The translations under genes were made by a program, and so were the position numbers. A stretch of 64,000 nucleotides of DNA from Spongilla lacustris. Lineage: Eukaryota; Porifera; Demospongiae; Spongillida; Spongillidae. The stretch covers positions 2,038,171-2,102,170 of the forward strand of contig OX442425.1 of assembly GCA_949361645.1 (NCBI GenBank), given 5' to 3'. The notes below the pieces were generated by a model. That model made no database searches. It saw only the letters and a list, made by a program, of their open reading frames with translations, and was not told the DNA's origin. Of the stretch, positions 1 to 11,458 are shown piece by piece (within the stretch, counting starts at the first letter, position 1; each line of letters starts with the position of its first letter).

Positions 1-1608
1 CGTATCCCCTGAAGAAGCAATTCATTCAACACGATATGAGCCGAGACATTACCCTTATAATATCCATTTGCCAATTGCAATACATAATTAAAATATGCCA
101 AAAAATTTGGCAAGTTATTGTACTGTTTAATCAAAGTATTGATGTATTCCAACTTTGCCACTAGTAGTTCAGTAGAATTCAATAGATACTCTAATTCCAA
201 AACTAAGTTTATATACAGTTCTACAACTGTAAAACCAAATATTCTAGTTACATTCTCATCATTTTCCATTTTATTGATCACTGTAGTAGTAGGTGTGGCC
301 AGATGATCATGTCCTATCTGATGGCAAAACAGGTCACTCCGAAGTACATAACGCAATGCTAATGAAACATTATAGAGTGTATGTATATCATTATCAACAT
401 CACTTATCCTGTCCAGTAATGTGTGTATATTATGTTTATCTGCTTCGAGCATTGCAAGGATTGGCGAAGATCAGATTTTACAATCACGTGGACCTGATTT
501 GTGTAATAGTTAATAAAATGTTTCCAGAATATTTCTTTTGGTTGCTGATTTACAGCTTTAAAGAACTCTTTAATTAAAATATGAAATTGGAAGCGATCAT
601 TCATAGAATTATATTGTAGCAATGATCTCTGTGTCAAACTATGCAGAAGGTCCAGCTGTGAGCAGTTCCAGTCACTTATGATCATCGAAAGTACATAACA
701 TATAGCATTTGAATCAAATGACCCAGGGAAGTAGGAGAGGTATTGTGCAATCCTTTTAACGTCATCAGTAAGATACTTGTAAGATAGGTGAATGGAATTA
801 TTGACTTTGCTAAGAACGTGGATAGAGTTTTCTCTCAACTGTGAAATTACGGAACTAGGAGAGATATAACTTTTTTCTTGAAAAAGAGCACCAACTATTT
901 GCAAAGCTAAAGGAGCACACCCAGTTAAATTAGCTATTGTTTCCTTCTCAGAGGAATTCAGTCTATGCTTAACAAGCCTTCCAAGTAACTCAGATGAATC
1001 ATGAAGTGTAAGTTGATTTAACTCGTGGAGATGATGCAGCTCTGATGAGAGAATTATAATATCCTGTCGACTCGTTGTGATCAATTGCAGGTATGGTGAG
1101 CTAGTCAGAAGGTTACTAACAAAGGTTCGGAATTCTTCAGTTATAATTAAATCACAGCCATCAAGAAGGAGAACCACCCTAGCATAAAGTTCCTTTGCCC
1201 AAGTATTAACCCTTTTTATAGAGTCCTCGGTTGATATATTTGCTTGGCTCAATATCTTTTGAGCCAACATCATCACAGTTGGTGTTTCATTCATATCAAT
1301 GTAGTACACAACTATTCCACTCCTCACAAGCTTATGACCAATATGTATGGCTAGTGTGGACTTGCCAAATCCTGGAGGACTAACAATACTGACATGCTGT
1401 ACTCTTGAAACTGATGCCTCATCCTCAAAGAGTGATGTGATATTATTTACTTCCTTCTCTCGTCCAACAAAGCTCTGGATGCTGCAAGGTAGTGATTTAG
1501 ACTTGCATGGCTGGTATGTTACGTCTTGTCTGGACATCCAGATCAACATTACTAAAATAGCTAAAATAGCAACTGTTGCGGAGCATATCTGGTACATGTA
1601 GCTGGAGC
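1..1608 (-). CDS. NB-ARC (STAND) NTPase exon of a death-domain receptor, partial and frameshifted
   Basis: This is the second visible exon of an NLR/Apaf-1-like gene. After a 3' splice site (ACAG at 1609-1612) the frame runs SSYMYQ and then a hydrophobic stretch, TVAILAILVMLIW, that could span a membrane. An NB-ARC P-loop NTPase follows. Counting from the Met at 1597, it has the P-loop SPPGFGKST (73-81), Walker B VVLLLDG (141-147), the sensor LITTSRQ (172-178) and a GLPL-like CAPLALQIVG (227-236), then a winged-helix-like region. That frame stops at 404. A second frame, open from about 476 down to base 1, continues with LAMLEADKHNIHTLLD, the kind of helical/TPR segment that follows NB-ARC. 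One indel between 404 and 476 is the simplest explanation, so this is either a pseudogene, an allele or an assembly error. The C-terminus lies off the window. Family call is firm; ligand and pathway (innate immunity or cell death) are inferred. Confidence 0.8.
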
Positions 1609-1837
1609 CTGTTCATTAGGTAAAAAGAAAATGACAGCATGCAGCCCCCCTCCCCCCCTCCCCCATTCCTTCACATATAATACCATGTATAAGTCCTCAA
1701 CATACATTAATCATTTATTCTATATGAGTACACATGTAGTTCTACCACAAATACATGCACAATTCCAATATTGAACAGATCACATTAATTTTACATTTGA
1801 ACTTACATTTTCTTCCTAGATGTGGTGTAGGTGCTAC

Positions 1838-2275
1838 AGGCGGTGGTTGTACTACAGGCGGTGGTTGTGCTACAGGCGGTGGTTGTGCTACAGGCGGTGG
1901 TTGTGCTACAGGCGGTGGTTGTGCTACAGGCGGTGGTTGTGCTACAGGCGGTGGTTGTGCTACAGGCGGTGGTTGTGCTACAGGCGGTGGTTGTACTACA
2001 GGCGGTGGTTGTACTACAGGCGGTGGTTGTGCTACAGGCGGTGGTTTGTGCTACAGGCGGTGGTTGTGCTACAGGCGGTGGTTGTGCTACAGGCGGTGGT
2101 TGTGCTACAGGCGGTGGTTGTGCTACAGGCGGTGGTTGTGCTACAGGCGGTGGTTGTGCTACAGGCGGTGGTTGTGCTACAGGCGGTGGTTGTGCTACAG
2201 GCGGTGGTTGTGCTACAGGCGGTGGTTGTGCTACAGGCGGTGGTTGTGCTACAGGCGGTGGTTGTACTACAGGCA
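1838..2275. repeat. 18-bp minisatellite, about 24 copies
   Basis: The unit is ACAGGCGGTGGTTGTGCT, with a few copies reading TACT in place of TGCT. One extra T near 2045 shifts the phase once. On the minus strand it is open as a VAQPPP repeat, but the flanking death-domain and NB-ARC exons splice in frame without it, so I treat it as intronic. Confidence 0.9.
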
Positions 2276-3109
2276 TGGAATGCAGTAGGCTCGTAAATAC
2301 AACTGAACAACTGGTTGGGTATTTTATTAATTGAGGGCATGCATGCATGTCACTGAGCCAAATGCATCACCCGTGGCAACACAATCTTCATAAAAACAAC
2401 AACCCATTAGCAAGTTTACCCATCCATCCATATTATTAACAGCCAGCCCATGACTGTGCTTCAGAGCTTCCTCTTGACAGCATGTATTGGGTTGTAAAAC
2501 AGTTCATATACAGTTTGCTTATTAAATAATCAAAGCATTGTGCATGCAGATAGTGGAAACAGTACTAAGCAGTGTTGAAGCAAGTGGATTGGAGCTCCTA
2601 TATGTCATGCTCGCTTCATCCAACCAAGTGTGCATGTATCTTGGTGTCGCATTCACTGTCATGCATGCTACATGGCTACTGTGGGCACACATATTCTCAT
2701 GACATGAAGCCTTCACTTCCCCATAACATTGACCTTATTCCATCACGTATGAATATACAATTAAATAATTCTAGAGCTATATGAAAGTTGGTGGTATATA
2801 GGATTTTATGTGGTGTAAAAAGGAAGTCAAGGGAACAAGTGTCTAATAATAAGGAAAATTCAATAGTCCTATTTTTAGCAGACAAACAACACATAATATC
2901 CTAATATGCTAAACCGGATGGAGTGGATGCAACCATCAGAGAATAGATTAAAGCTCCAGACTCCGTGCTTCACCTCATCATATACAAACTCATGCACAGA
3001 TGTAGGCATCTACATGTATGACCACGCCGACTGAGTCTTGTACCCAGACCCCAAATTACGTTACGAGTGTGTGTGTGTGTGGGCAAAGACAAGACACCAT
3101 GCGACTGAC
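2276..3109 (-). other. Intron remainder between death-domain and NB-ARC exons
   Basis: Mixed AT-rich sequence with a short GT run at 3068-3081 next to the donor of the death-domain exon. No conserved reading frame is seen. Confidence 0.5.
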
Positions 3110-3347
3110 CAGCTAGATCCTTCACCATATCTGCAGCCTCCATGTCTTCTAGCTCACAAAGAGCATCGTAAATACTCTGGTATGTGGCCTGGGAACCCGT
3201 CTTAGCCACCCACCGCATCAGTGCCTCAAAGCGCCGGTCTTCTTTTTCGATGTCTATGATGACCTGATTCTCCAACCCGAGTAAGCTTGCTGTGGTCTTC
3301 CACTTCGGAAGGAAGGCGGCTATCCGTGCTATGTGAGCTATCGTACA
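3110..3347 (-). CDS. Death-domain exon of the same NB-ARC gene
   Basis: The frame encodes a near-complete death domain: IARIAAFLPKWKTTASLLG, then LENQVIIDIEKEDRRF, then ALMRWVAKTGSQATYQSIYD and LCELEDMEAADMVKDLAG. The ALMRWV...GSQATYQ...AL.....ADM pattern is typical of sponge and cnidarian death domains. The exon ends GCTG before GTCAGT in phase 1, and the NB-ARC exon at 1608 begins in phase 1 (GC TCC), so the two join in frame as LAG-SSYMYQ. The 5' junction (after CTGAAAG at 3348) is weak, and no in-frame ATG is present, so at least one upstream exon is missing from this call. The expected role is homotypic assembly of a signalling platform. Death domain plus a possible membrane segment plus NB-ARC is an unusual order. 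Confidence 0.7.
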
Positions 3348-5277
3348 CTTTCAGTCCATTCCCACGGCCTGATAGTGCACGATAGGCCCCCAGGCAGATG
3401 GGATTGATCCAAACGCTTACGATCGACGAATGATTTGCTAATATGGGGCTACGTGGTGCACGGGGAAGAATGCAGGTGCTCTGTGCTGTAGGACCACTTC
3501 ACAAATTTTAAGTGGCGTATACCAATATATATGCGTATACCAATTCGAACCGATGCGCATGCACTTCATTGCGAATCGTTTTCCACGATCAATGATTGCC
3601 ATTAAAATTGCCATTTTCTGTGGCAGTGCTCAGTAGGCAACGAGATTTAACTTCACAAACAATTAAACCTATCAATTAATTATAAGCCTATTTCCGCATG
3701 TTCGTTTTTAATGGTAGCCTTATAGAGTTCAGTTAAGCCGGTTAACTCGTTGTTGATTTCAAAACTACATGTAGACGGTTCGTTTCAAGTTAACTTTTAT
3801 ACAGGCCCTCCACTTTAAGATAACAAAAAAATCTCGCACTGTTCTCGTTCATAGACGCATTTTTCCCCCTCTGTCGTACGTCGTCCGCCGCGGCGACTTT
3901 TCGCTGGAATAGTAATATTATAGTATAGCTCGGGATAGGAACGTTTTTAAAGAGCACCTATTAATAGAATTCATCGGAAGGATATCTGCTTATATCAGAC
4001 ATAATGAATACGTCCTAATTGAGGTACAGAAATTAGGTTCCCATGAGTCATGACAATATTTCCACGTACAATTGGACTTTGTACACACCTTACCCACACC
4101 GACATGCACATGCACACACAGTACCACCCACACACGCATTTACACAGTAGGTTTGAAGGCTGATGAACATTTAAACATATAAAAGTATTTCTCGCACATG
4201 AATTGTTAATGTTGGCGTATAATGAGCTAGTGCTTAGCTGATTGTAATAGTTTGTGCAGACTAAAAGTGTATGAAATGTAATATAGATCATTAAAAATAA
4301 ATACCATTAAGGCAAGGGCATGGATATAACCATACGATCATGCAATAATTTTAGATTATAATTCCCTAGATTTAATTTGTATCACGTGAGATTCAATAGC
4401 TGTATGTAATAAGTGATGATGAACTGAATTAATGAGATATTTCACAGAGCCAGCTATATATTAGAAAGATCGAGAATATATGTACATCGCTTTTAATTTG
4501 CTACATGCATGTATGCGATACTATGCATCTTATGCTATACATTAACCCCCTAAGGAGGCAGTATCCCCGGTAACTATCTCCAGCTGGTCCCTCCTCTTTG
4601 CAAGGAGACTCTGGACTTGGTTCCACTTTGATGCTTCTCCGAGTAGGAACAAGTCTTCACTTTTTTTTTCTTTTTCTTTTTGACTATTTCCAGCAATACT
4701 GCATTCAGCTTGTCCCAACGCTTATGTCTTGCTGTAAAGTAAGGTGGTTCGGGCAATTAGTAATTGTGTGCACCATGGTGACCTGCTAGCCAGTTACACT
4801 TATATTACACATACAAACAAATTTCCTCCCCTTTTATAATCTCCACACTTGCCCCCAAACAGTTAAGCGGTTGCCATGACAATGTTGGTTTTTGTTTGAA
4901 AAGCCCCATTCCATTTAACTGGGCACCAATACAAACAATATCCACTCAATAACATATATTGGATATGCAAGTCCAATTTTAAAAATCCAACATACCTATA
5001 TAAGCATCATCAAATCGCTGTATCTTTAACTTCTTGGCAGCTGTTGCAAGTAAATAATGTACAAAACAATTTCAAAATGAACTTACATGGACATACTTTT
5101 GAAGCAGCTTCTTCTAGCAACTTCTGAGTAGTGGTTACATGTTGTTTGTATTGGTTTACATACTCTCTGCATTTCTATATTTCCTGTTTGCATTCCTTTA
5201 TATAGCATTCGTCCCTTTCCTCTTGAGCTTCAGCAACTGCTAAATCACTTCTAGCAGCTGCTAAATCCCTGATCATT
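3348..5277. other. Intergenic sequence without recognisable genes
   Basis: AT-rich sequence with a small GC-rich patch near 3865-3910 (CGTACGTCGTCCGCCGCGG). Open frames here are short and lack family motifs. An upstream exon and promoter of the death-domain gene should lie here, but I cannot place them. Confidence 0.4.
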
Positions 5278-5335
5278 TGCGACAGGAATGATCTATTGCG
5301 ACGGGGATAATCCATTGCGACGGGAATGGTGCTTT
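5278..5335. repeat. Three diverged copies of an ATTGCGACGGGAATGAT-like unit
   Basis: The units TTGCGACAGGAATGATC, TTGCGACGGGGATAATCC and TTGCGACGGGAATGG match the larger array at 8226-8487, about 2.9 kb away. Confidence 0.75.
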
Positions 5336-5367
5336 TCACCTCACTGGGGCAAACTTAGAGAGAGAAA

Positions 5368-5627
5368 GCCATCACCATCACCACCCACCATCACCCCCAC
5401 CTTCACCCCAACACCACCCACCATCACCCCCACCATCACCCCATCACCACCCATCACCACCCACCATCACCCTCACCATCACCACCCACCATCACCCCTA
5501 CCATCACCCCTACCTTTGCCCCACTATCAACCCACTATCACCCCACCATCACCATCACCCCTACCATCATCCCACTATCACCCCCACCATCACCCCTACC
5601 ATCACCCCACTATCACACCACTATCAC
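5368..5627. repeat. CCATCACCC satellite, left part
   Basis: Irregular tandem array of CCATCACC, CACCATCACCC and CCACTATCACCC. The same sequence resumes at 6549-6598 after a 0.9-kb interruption. Confidence 0.85.
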
Positions 5628-6548
5628 AGTGCACATGATAACAGTCGGACATCGGACGTTTTCCGATCAATTTTGCTAAGTGTCAGATCAATTTTGCGTA
5701 TTCGCGGTAAGAATGTCCGGACTGCTTTTTATGTGACTGGAAATAGCGGCAAAGCACCTGTTCAGACCATTAAATTTAGTGTTAAAAAGTGGGCTTTGGA
5801 CAGCAAAAAGATCCTTCCCATGGACGCAATCGTGCGCGAAAAACGGCCGTAAACGCGTCATATCGCGCGGTCTTCAAAACGCTGTATCTCCTTGATTGTG
5901 CAATAGCATTTTGCGTATTTACAAAGCGGTCCTGTGTGTATAGAAGTCCAAAGATGGTGTAATTTGCGATGCATCGTTCCGAAGATATTCACATTGAAGT
6001 AAGATTCAGAACGATGCATTGCAAATTAAACCGTCTTTGGACTTCTACATGTATAGACACACGACCGCTTTGTAAATACGCAAAATGCGACTCTACTCTA
6101 TTGCACAATCAAGGAGATACAGCGTTTTGAAGACCGCGCGATTTGACGCGTTTATGGCCGTTTTTCGCGCACGCGATTGCGTCGTTTCCCCCTCCCCCCG
6201 GGTTGATACATCTACATGTACGTGACTAAAATTCGATACTAGCAAATCAGATCGTACTATAGTCACATCGCTAAAGTGTTCTGTATGCATTCGATTTGAA
6301 GAAAATCTGCGCGGACGAATAAATTTCAACACAGCATTCAAAAATAAACCTGAGATCTGCAACTTTCAAAGATCATGCTGCTACTAATATGTGCGCGCAC
6401 GCAATGCTAATGGTATCAATGTATACAAACACCAAGTGAAAAAATTAAGGTACATTGTATGTCCGGTCAATTCGGAAATATGACAGGTCAACTTAGGTAA
6501 TGGTCTGACAGTGTGTCAGGGCAAACCTGAAACCTTATCATATGCACT
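5628..6548. mobile_element. 921-bp putative non-autonomous transposon with foldback core
   Basis: The element begins AGTGCACATGATAA and ends TTATCATATGCACT, a 14-bp inverted repeat with one mismatch. It sits inside the CCATCACCC satellite, and CTATCAC lies at both borders (exactly on the left, after one G on the right). That may be a target-site duplication or just the satellite. No transposase frame is seen. Inside is a long inverted repeat (5823-6183). Confidence 0.55.
5823..6183. repeat. Long imperfect inverted repeat, arms about 157-175 bp
   Basis: Left arm 5823-5979 starts GACGCAATCG and right arm 6009-6183 ends CGATTGCGTC. The arms share GCGCGAAAAACGGCC, TTTACAAAGCGGTC and GAACGATGC. 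The loop is about 29 bp. The transcript would fold into a long hairpin. Confidence 0.85.
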
Positions 6549-6598
6549 GCTATCACCCCCACCATCACCCCTACTATCACCCCCACCATCACCATAAC
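6549..6598. repeat. CCATCACCC satellite, right part
   Basis: Units CTATCACCCCCACCATCACC continue the array that stops at 5627. Confidence 0.8.
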
Positions 6599-6599
6599 A

Positions 6600-7590
6600 A
6601 CACATCTGCCTTAGGGTTAGAATATCACTGACCAGTTCGATCTAGGAGATGGGACAGGGAGGTCACACCCTTTGCCTCAATACCGCAGGGCACAATGTGG
6701 CTAAACCAGCTGAGGTCATTACAGCAGTTCAAGCCAAGACCGTGGAACGCTACTCTGTGGGTCACTTGGATGCCTGCAGTTGGTATGAGCACATGTGAAT
6801 TTTAATGAAGGGAGAAACTATTGGGCAGATGTGTGTGCGGGAGGGGGGGGGGGGGGGAGAAGGAAAATTTAACTACAGTAATCTCTGGTAACTTAAATAA
6901 CTTTGGCTTAAGTGCGATGGATATGGCTGATGATGTGGATAATTCATTTTCTATCTCTTGAATTATGGATTCTATACTTATGCAAGAACCTGTATTGTAT
7001 GTATCTTATTGTAAGTTTCCACTATTTGAAAAAAACATTGCAGAGGGAATTATTACTAGCCTTCAGAGTAACAGTATAGATATTTTAACACACTACACTC
7101 AAACCTCCTTCCACATCACCACCCCTCCCTCCCTCCTTCCCCCCCCCCCCCCCCCACCAGCCAATAAGAATAGGGAGAAGGGAAAAAGTTAGGGGAGGAG
7201 ATAGGATGGAGCAGGAAGGAGGAGGGGTGGAGATGGAAGAGGGAGATGGGGATGGAAGGGGAGGAGGGTTTGAAGGAAAGGGGTGGGAAGGAAAGGGTGG
7301 ATTGGGGAGAGGAGGGAAGGGGTGGGGCATGAGGGGTGATATGGATTTGATTGGGCTTTCGAATTTCATGGTTTGCTGATAAGAGAGGAATCTTTTCCCC
7401 TTTCTCTTCCCCTTCCCCTTTCCCTCCCCCTTCCCCTCTCCCCCTCCTCTCTAGAGAGGGAAGGGTCACTCTTAGATGGGGAGGTCTTCTAGAGAGGGAA
7501 CATCACTCCTAGAGAGGGAAGGTCACTCTGAGAGAGGGCTAGAGAGGGATTTCCTACATTGTAAGACAATGCACAAAGTGGTCTGATGAG
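6600..7590. other. Intergenic, with G-run and purine-rich low-complexity blocks
   Basis: Contains a G run at 6841-6858, a C run at 7140-7156 and an AGGGAGGGG-type block at 7190-7340. The open frames here are low-complexity and not gene-like. Confidence 0.5.
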
Positions 7591-7593
7591 GAG

Positions 7594-7594
<1 letters not shown>

Positions 7595-7657
<63 letters not shown>
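7595..7657. repeat. (GT)n microsatellite
   Basis: About 31 GT dinucleotides, followed by (CCCTT)n at 7668-7698. Confidence 0.95.
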
Positions 7658-7659
<2 letters not shown>

Positions 7660-7984
7660 ATTCATCCCTCCCCTTCCCTTCCCTTCCCTTCCCTTCCCTA
7701 CTCTGATGTAACCCATGAGACTATTGTAGGATCATTAAGAAGCATGGGGAAATCACCCCAGATAAGGGCACTGCAATCATACACATATGAACAATAGCAA
7801 TTCACTTCAACTAACAACTGGAGACCATTGGTTTAGTGAATGTGGCATCAGGGTGCCCCATGTTCATTCGACAGGAGCATCTATTGAATGGAGGATTTGT
7901 GAAGGATGATTGCATATTTCTTCAAGTAGTTGTTGATGTGACAGATATGTCAATGTTACTGCTGCTGTAGTGGCCAAAGAGGAT

Positions 7985-8110
7985 TGGGGACATCAGGGGC
8001 GGGCACTGGCTATGGGTGGGTGCACTGACTATGTAGGGGACATCAGGGGCATTGACTACGTTGGGGACATCAGGGGCACTGACTGTGTAGGGGGCACTGA
8101 CTATGATTTT
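7985..8110. repeat. About 27-bp minisatellite, first block
   Basis: Units built on GTAGGGGACATCAGGGGCAC followed by TGACTAT. The same family resumes at 8531-8720. Confidence 0.8.
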
Positions 8111-8225
8111 GTTGTGAGCTAAGTACACTCACTTCAGAGGCGGATCCAAACCATACCATCTTATGACTCAGTTGGCATTCAGTTAGTTATACTGGCTTCC
8201 TCTCCAGGGGGTGGAGCCAGTGACA

Positions 8226-8487
8226 GGAATGAAGTAATGCAACGGGAATGATACTCTGCCACGGGAATAATCCATTGCGAGTTGCGACAAGAAAAAAGTA
8301 ATGCGACGGGAATGATCCTTTGCAACGGGAATAATAAAGTAATGCGACGAAGAATGGTCTATTGCGACGGGAATGAAGTAATGCGACGGGAATGATACGT
8401 TGCGACGGGAATGATCATTGCGACGGGAATAAAGTAATGCGACGGGAATTAAGTAATGCGACCGAAACGATCTATTGCGACGGGTTT
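8226..8487. repeat. GCGACGGGAATGA minisatellite, about 15 diverged units
   Basis: Core TGCGACGGGAATGA joined by TCTATT, AGTAA or TACGT. It lies between the two blocks of the 27-bp repeat, so the arrays are nested. Confidence 0.8.
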
Positions 8488-8530
8488 AAAGTTCCTGTTC
8501 CTGATTCCTGGTTACTCTGTTCAGTCTTCA

Positions 8531-8720
8531 TGTAGGGGACATCAGGGGCACTGACTATGTAGGGGACATCAGGGGCACTGACTATGTAGGGGACATCAGG
8601 GGCACTGACTATGTAGGAGGCACTGACTATGTTGGGGGTATTGACTATGTAGGGGACATCAGGGGCACTGACGCACTATGTTGGGGACATCAGGGGTACT
8701 GGCTATGGGTGCACTGACTT
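8531..8720. repeat. About 27-bp minisatellite, second block
   Basis: Same unit as 7985-8110 (GGGGACATCAGGGGCACTGA core), with a few shortened copies. Confidence 0.8.
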
Positions 8721-9207
8721 TGTAGAACTAATCACTGTTTGATGCTTTCTGCAGTTGCAATTAAGTGATCGCAAATATCATTCAAAACGTGATCTCACGT
8801 GACTCTTGTAAGCCAATAAAAACGTGATCGCTGATCTTTTGAACAGCAGGTGAGATAGATAAGGATTGCGGTAATGTTTGCACGTATAAGTGGTGTTTAG
8901 ACAAGTATGGAGATTAACCATGGCTGTGGGCCATTATGGAGTTAGCTATGCCCCCTAGCGTACGAGAAGCTACATACTGTACGCTATTGGCCAAAGAGGT
9001 TTACGAACGTACTGTAGAACGTACTGTACGCCAGCTATTTATGTACTGTACTGCACTAGCTCTGCTGACGCTGGCTAATCTCCTCCCATTAAACAATATC
9101 AGTACAGTGTGTATGTGTGTGGGTTTTGGAGCATTCAACATTCAGCGCAACGGTCCCCTCATCAGTTTACCATATTCTGTAAATCAACTTGATGATAGTT
9201 ATATATT

Positions 9208-9275
9208 AGGAGATGCATTACAAGCAAGATGTTCAAATTGCACCATTTGAACATCTTGCCTTTAATACATCTCTC
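9208..9275. repeat. Hairpin, arms about 29 bp
   Basis: AGGAGATGCATTACAAGCAA and GATGTTCAAA pair with TTTGAACATCTTGC and TTTAATACATCTCT across a small loop. It could be a foldback element end or a structured RNA. Confidence 0.6.
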
Positions 9276-9487
9276 TATTCAGTTTTTACAATTAAACCAA
9301 TTAATATTTCTGGTTTCCTCATCACTGAAACCATGAATAAGGTTTAAAAGGATTAAACCAAACAAATTTGGTTTTGCTACAGCTAAACCGAATTTGGTTT
9401 ACACTTTGTAGTCAACAAGTGAAACCAAATTTCGGTTTGACGTAGCTACATACGCTACTGTATGAATACAAGATATTTAAAAAACAT

Positions 9488-9728
9488 TTGGTGATGTAGG
9501 ATTTGTAGACAGCAATTGAGTAAAAAGTAAGGAAACAAGGAATTACTGACATTATGCATTCATTAAATTATCATGCATACCTACATTATTTAACAAATCT
9601 ACCTGCCTGAAATTCTGTGCTAAACTGATGTAGTATGCAATATTTATAAATTAATGAATGCATAACATCTGTAATTCCTTGTTTACTTACTTTTACTCAA
9701 TTGCTGTCTACAAATCCTACATCAACAA
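9488..9728. mobile_element. MITE-like inverted-repeat element, about 241 bp
   Basis: Left arm begins GATGTAGGATTTGTAGACAG (9493) and the right arm ends CTGTCTACAAATCCTACATC (9723). The arms run about 80 bp with few mismatches around an AT-rich centre. No coding sequence. No clear target duplication. Confidence 0.65.
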
Positions 9729-10915
9729 TTTTATTTTTATTAAATTTTTATATCTTGTTTCACTCCATTTTTTCCCCCGGCTAGTTCCTACTTATACGTT
9801 GCATGCATGAGAGCAAACGAAGAAGGAAGGGCAACCTTGGAATACTATCCATTTATATAGTACATCACATCACAGCAGTATAAGACAGTTTGATCTGCTA
9901 ACATGCTATCACTGGCATCATTAAATCAAACGATTTCTTTAAAACAGTTAATGTCTCTGAAAGTTCTGGCATGTGACTGCATTAAAGCAATTGGCCATTC
10001 ACACCAAAGATGCTTATCAGATTGCTTACCATTTTCATATGTGGTGGGCAAAAGGACCACCCCTTAATACAACACAGAATAGTTCTACCATCATCATGGC
10101 CAAACTGTATCCCTTGTGTCCAGCTGTGTTGGGGCAAATAGTTGAAGAAGGAAGTGAAGGAGGGAAAGGGAGAGGAGAAGGAGGACAGGAGTGAGGAGGA
10201 TGGAGAGAAGGGGAGAGGAGGGGATGGGGAGGAGAGAAGAGTATGGGAGAGGAAGGAGGAGGGAGAGGAGAGAGGAAGAGAAGGCAAGAGGAGGGGAAGG
10301 GGAGGAGAGAAGAGAAGATGGGAGCAAAGGAGTGGATAGCAAGGACAACATCAAACAGATAAGCAGTGCACCCTTGGCAACATATCCATGGGACATGGCA
10401 CACACAAACATACACCCACCTTTCTAGAGTGGTCCACCCCTCATCCTGGTGGGGTGGTATTCCCTTTCGTCTTCTCTATGTCCACCTAATAACATCGGCC
10501 AAGAACAGCTCACATCTGGCAGACACACACATTTGAATAAATACAACATATCTTCCCCAGAACAGCATTGCTTGTGGCCATGTCAAGAACAAAGCTGTCC
10601 TCATTGGAAACGTCTGGTGTAGCAACTACTCAGTACATGGGCCGGGTTAGTTCCAAGGATGCTCTGCCACAGGAGAGACATGACTTATGGGTTTATGGGA
10701 TGAGCAGCACCTAATTTGCTCCGGTGGGGACCATCAGAGGGCATGCATTTGTGAAGTGCATTCCTGACATTTCCTGTTCATAGACAAGCATTTATCAGTT
10801 ACCATTGAACAGAACTCACTTATGAATGGTTGCAGCTTGCATAGCGTTTTGGGCTATTCCAATATTTAACCGGATGATAAATGGTGTCCAGGGGAGTATA
10901 GGGAATATGTCAGTC

Positions 10916-10949
<34 letters not shown>

Positions 10950-11302
10950 CATTTAAATGCCTGTCCCGGGAGGCTAGAAGGTATAACAGAAGCTTTGTCC
11001 AGGGTGACATTTACAAGTCTTTCCCGGGTGGGGACATAATAATAATATTGTCCCGTGGGGGAGGGGAGGGGGATATAGGGGTGTACGATTAAATAATGGA
11101 GGGGGGGGTGGGGGGGTTTGCAAATAGTAACATCCTCTGGTCGCTAGATGGCTCACCTAACTGTACTGAGCTGTACACTCACTCATCCATGGCAAACCAA
11201 TCATGGATGCCAACTTCTTGCTAATAGCTAGCGACAGCCAGTTGCGTACAGTGATTTCCCAGCTTCACGCCATCCATCGGCTGACTGCCTTCATGCAAGA
11301 CC
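9729..11302. other. Intergenic, purine-rich block and long G runs
   Basis: A GGAGAGGAGGGG-type block occupies 10150-10325, and G runs lie at 10918-10948 and 11101-11117. The motif CCCGGG recurs beside the G runs at 10914, 10965 and 11023. No gene recognised. Confidence 0.45.
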
Positions 11303-11458
11303 ATGGATCTTCTTACTTTCGGCATCGGCTTTGTTCTTGTTCTTCTCGCAATTGTTCTCATTTCACGTGCTTCCACAAAACACTGTCATCATTTAACTGG
11401 CAATCATCTTAGCACGATTCTTTTCTTTTCGCGATCGACGTATGTGTCTGCAGCTTGA
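11303..11458 (+). CDS. Possible 51-residue membrane-anchored peptide or orphan first exon
   Basis: ATG at 11303 opens MDLLTFGIGF followed by VLVLLAIVLISRAS, a typical N-terminal membrane anchor, and ends at TGA 11456-11458. It resembles the anchor of ER-bound enzymes such as cytochrome P450, but no catalytic exon follows and no good donor is visible. It may be chance; included because the anchor is clean. Confidence 0.15.
   Translation: MDLLTFGIGFVLVLLAIVLISRASTKHCHHLTGNHLSTILFFSRSTYVSAA

Noticed and set aside
7590..7660. GT run considered as telomeric or recombination signal
   Set aside because: An ordinary dinucleotide microsatellite, one of many in the window.
8936..9250. 104-residue open frame
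   Set aside because: No motif, low-quality composition and overlap with a hairpin repeat at its end.
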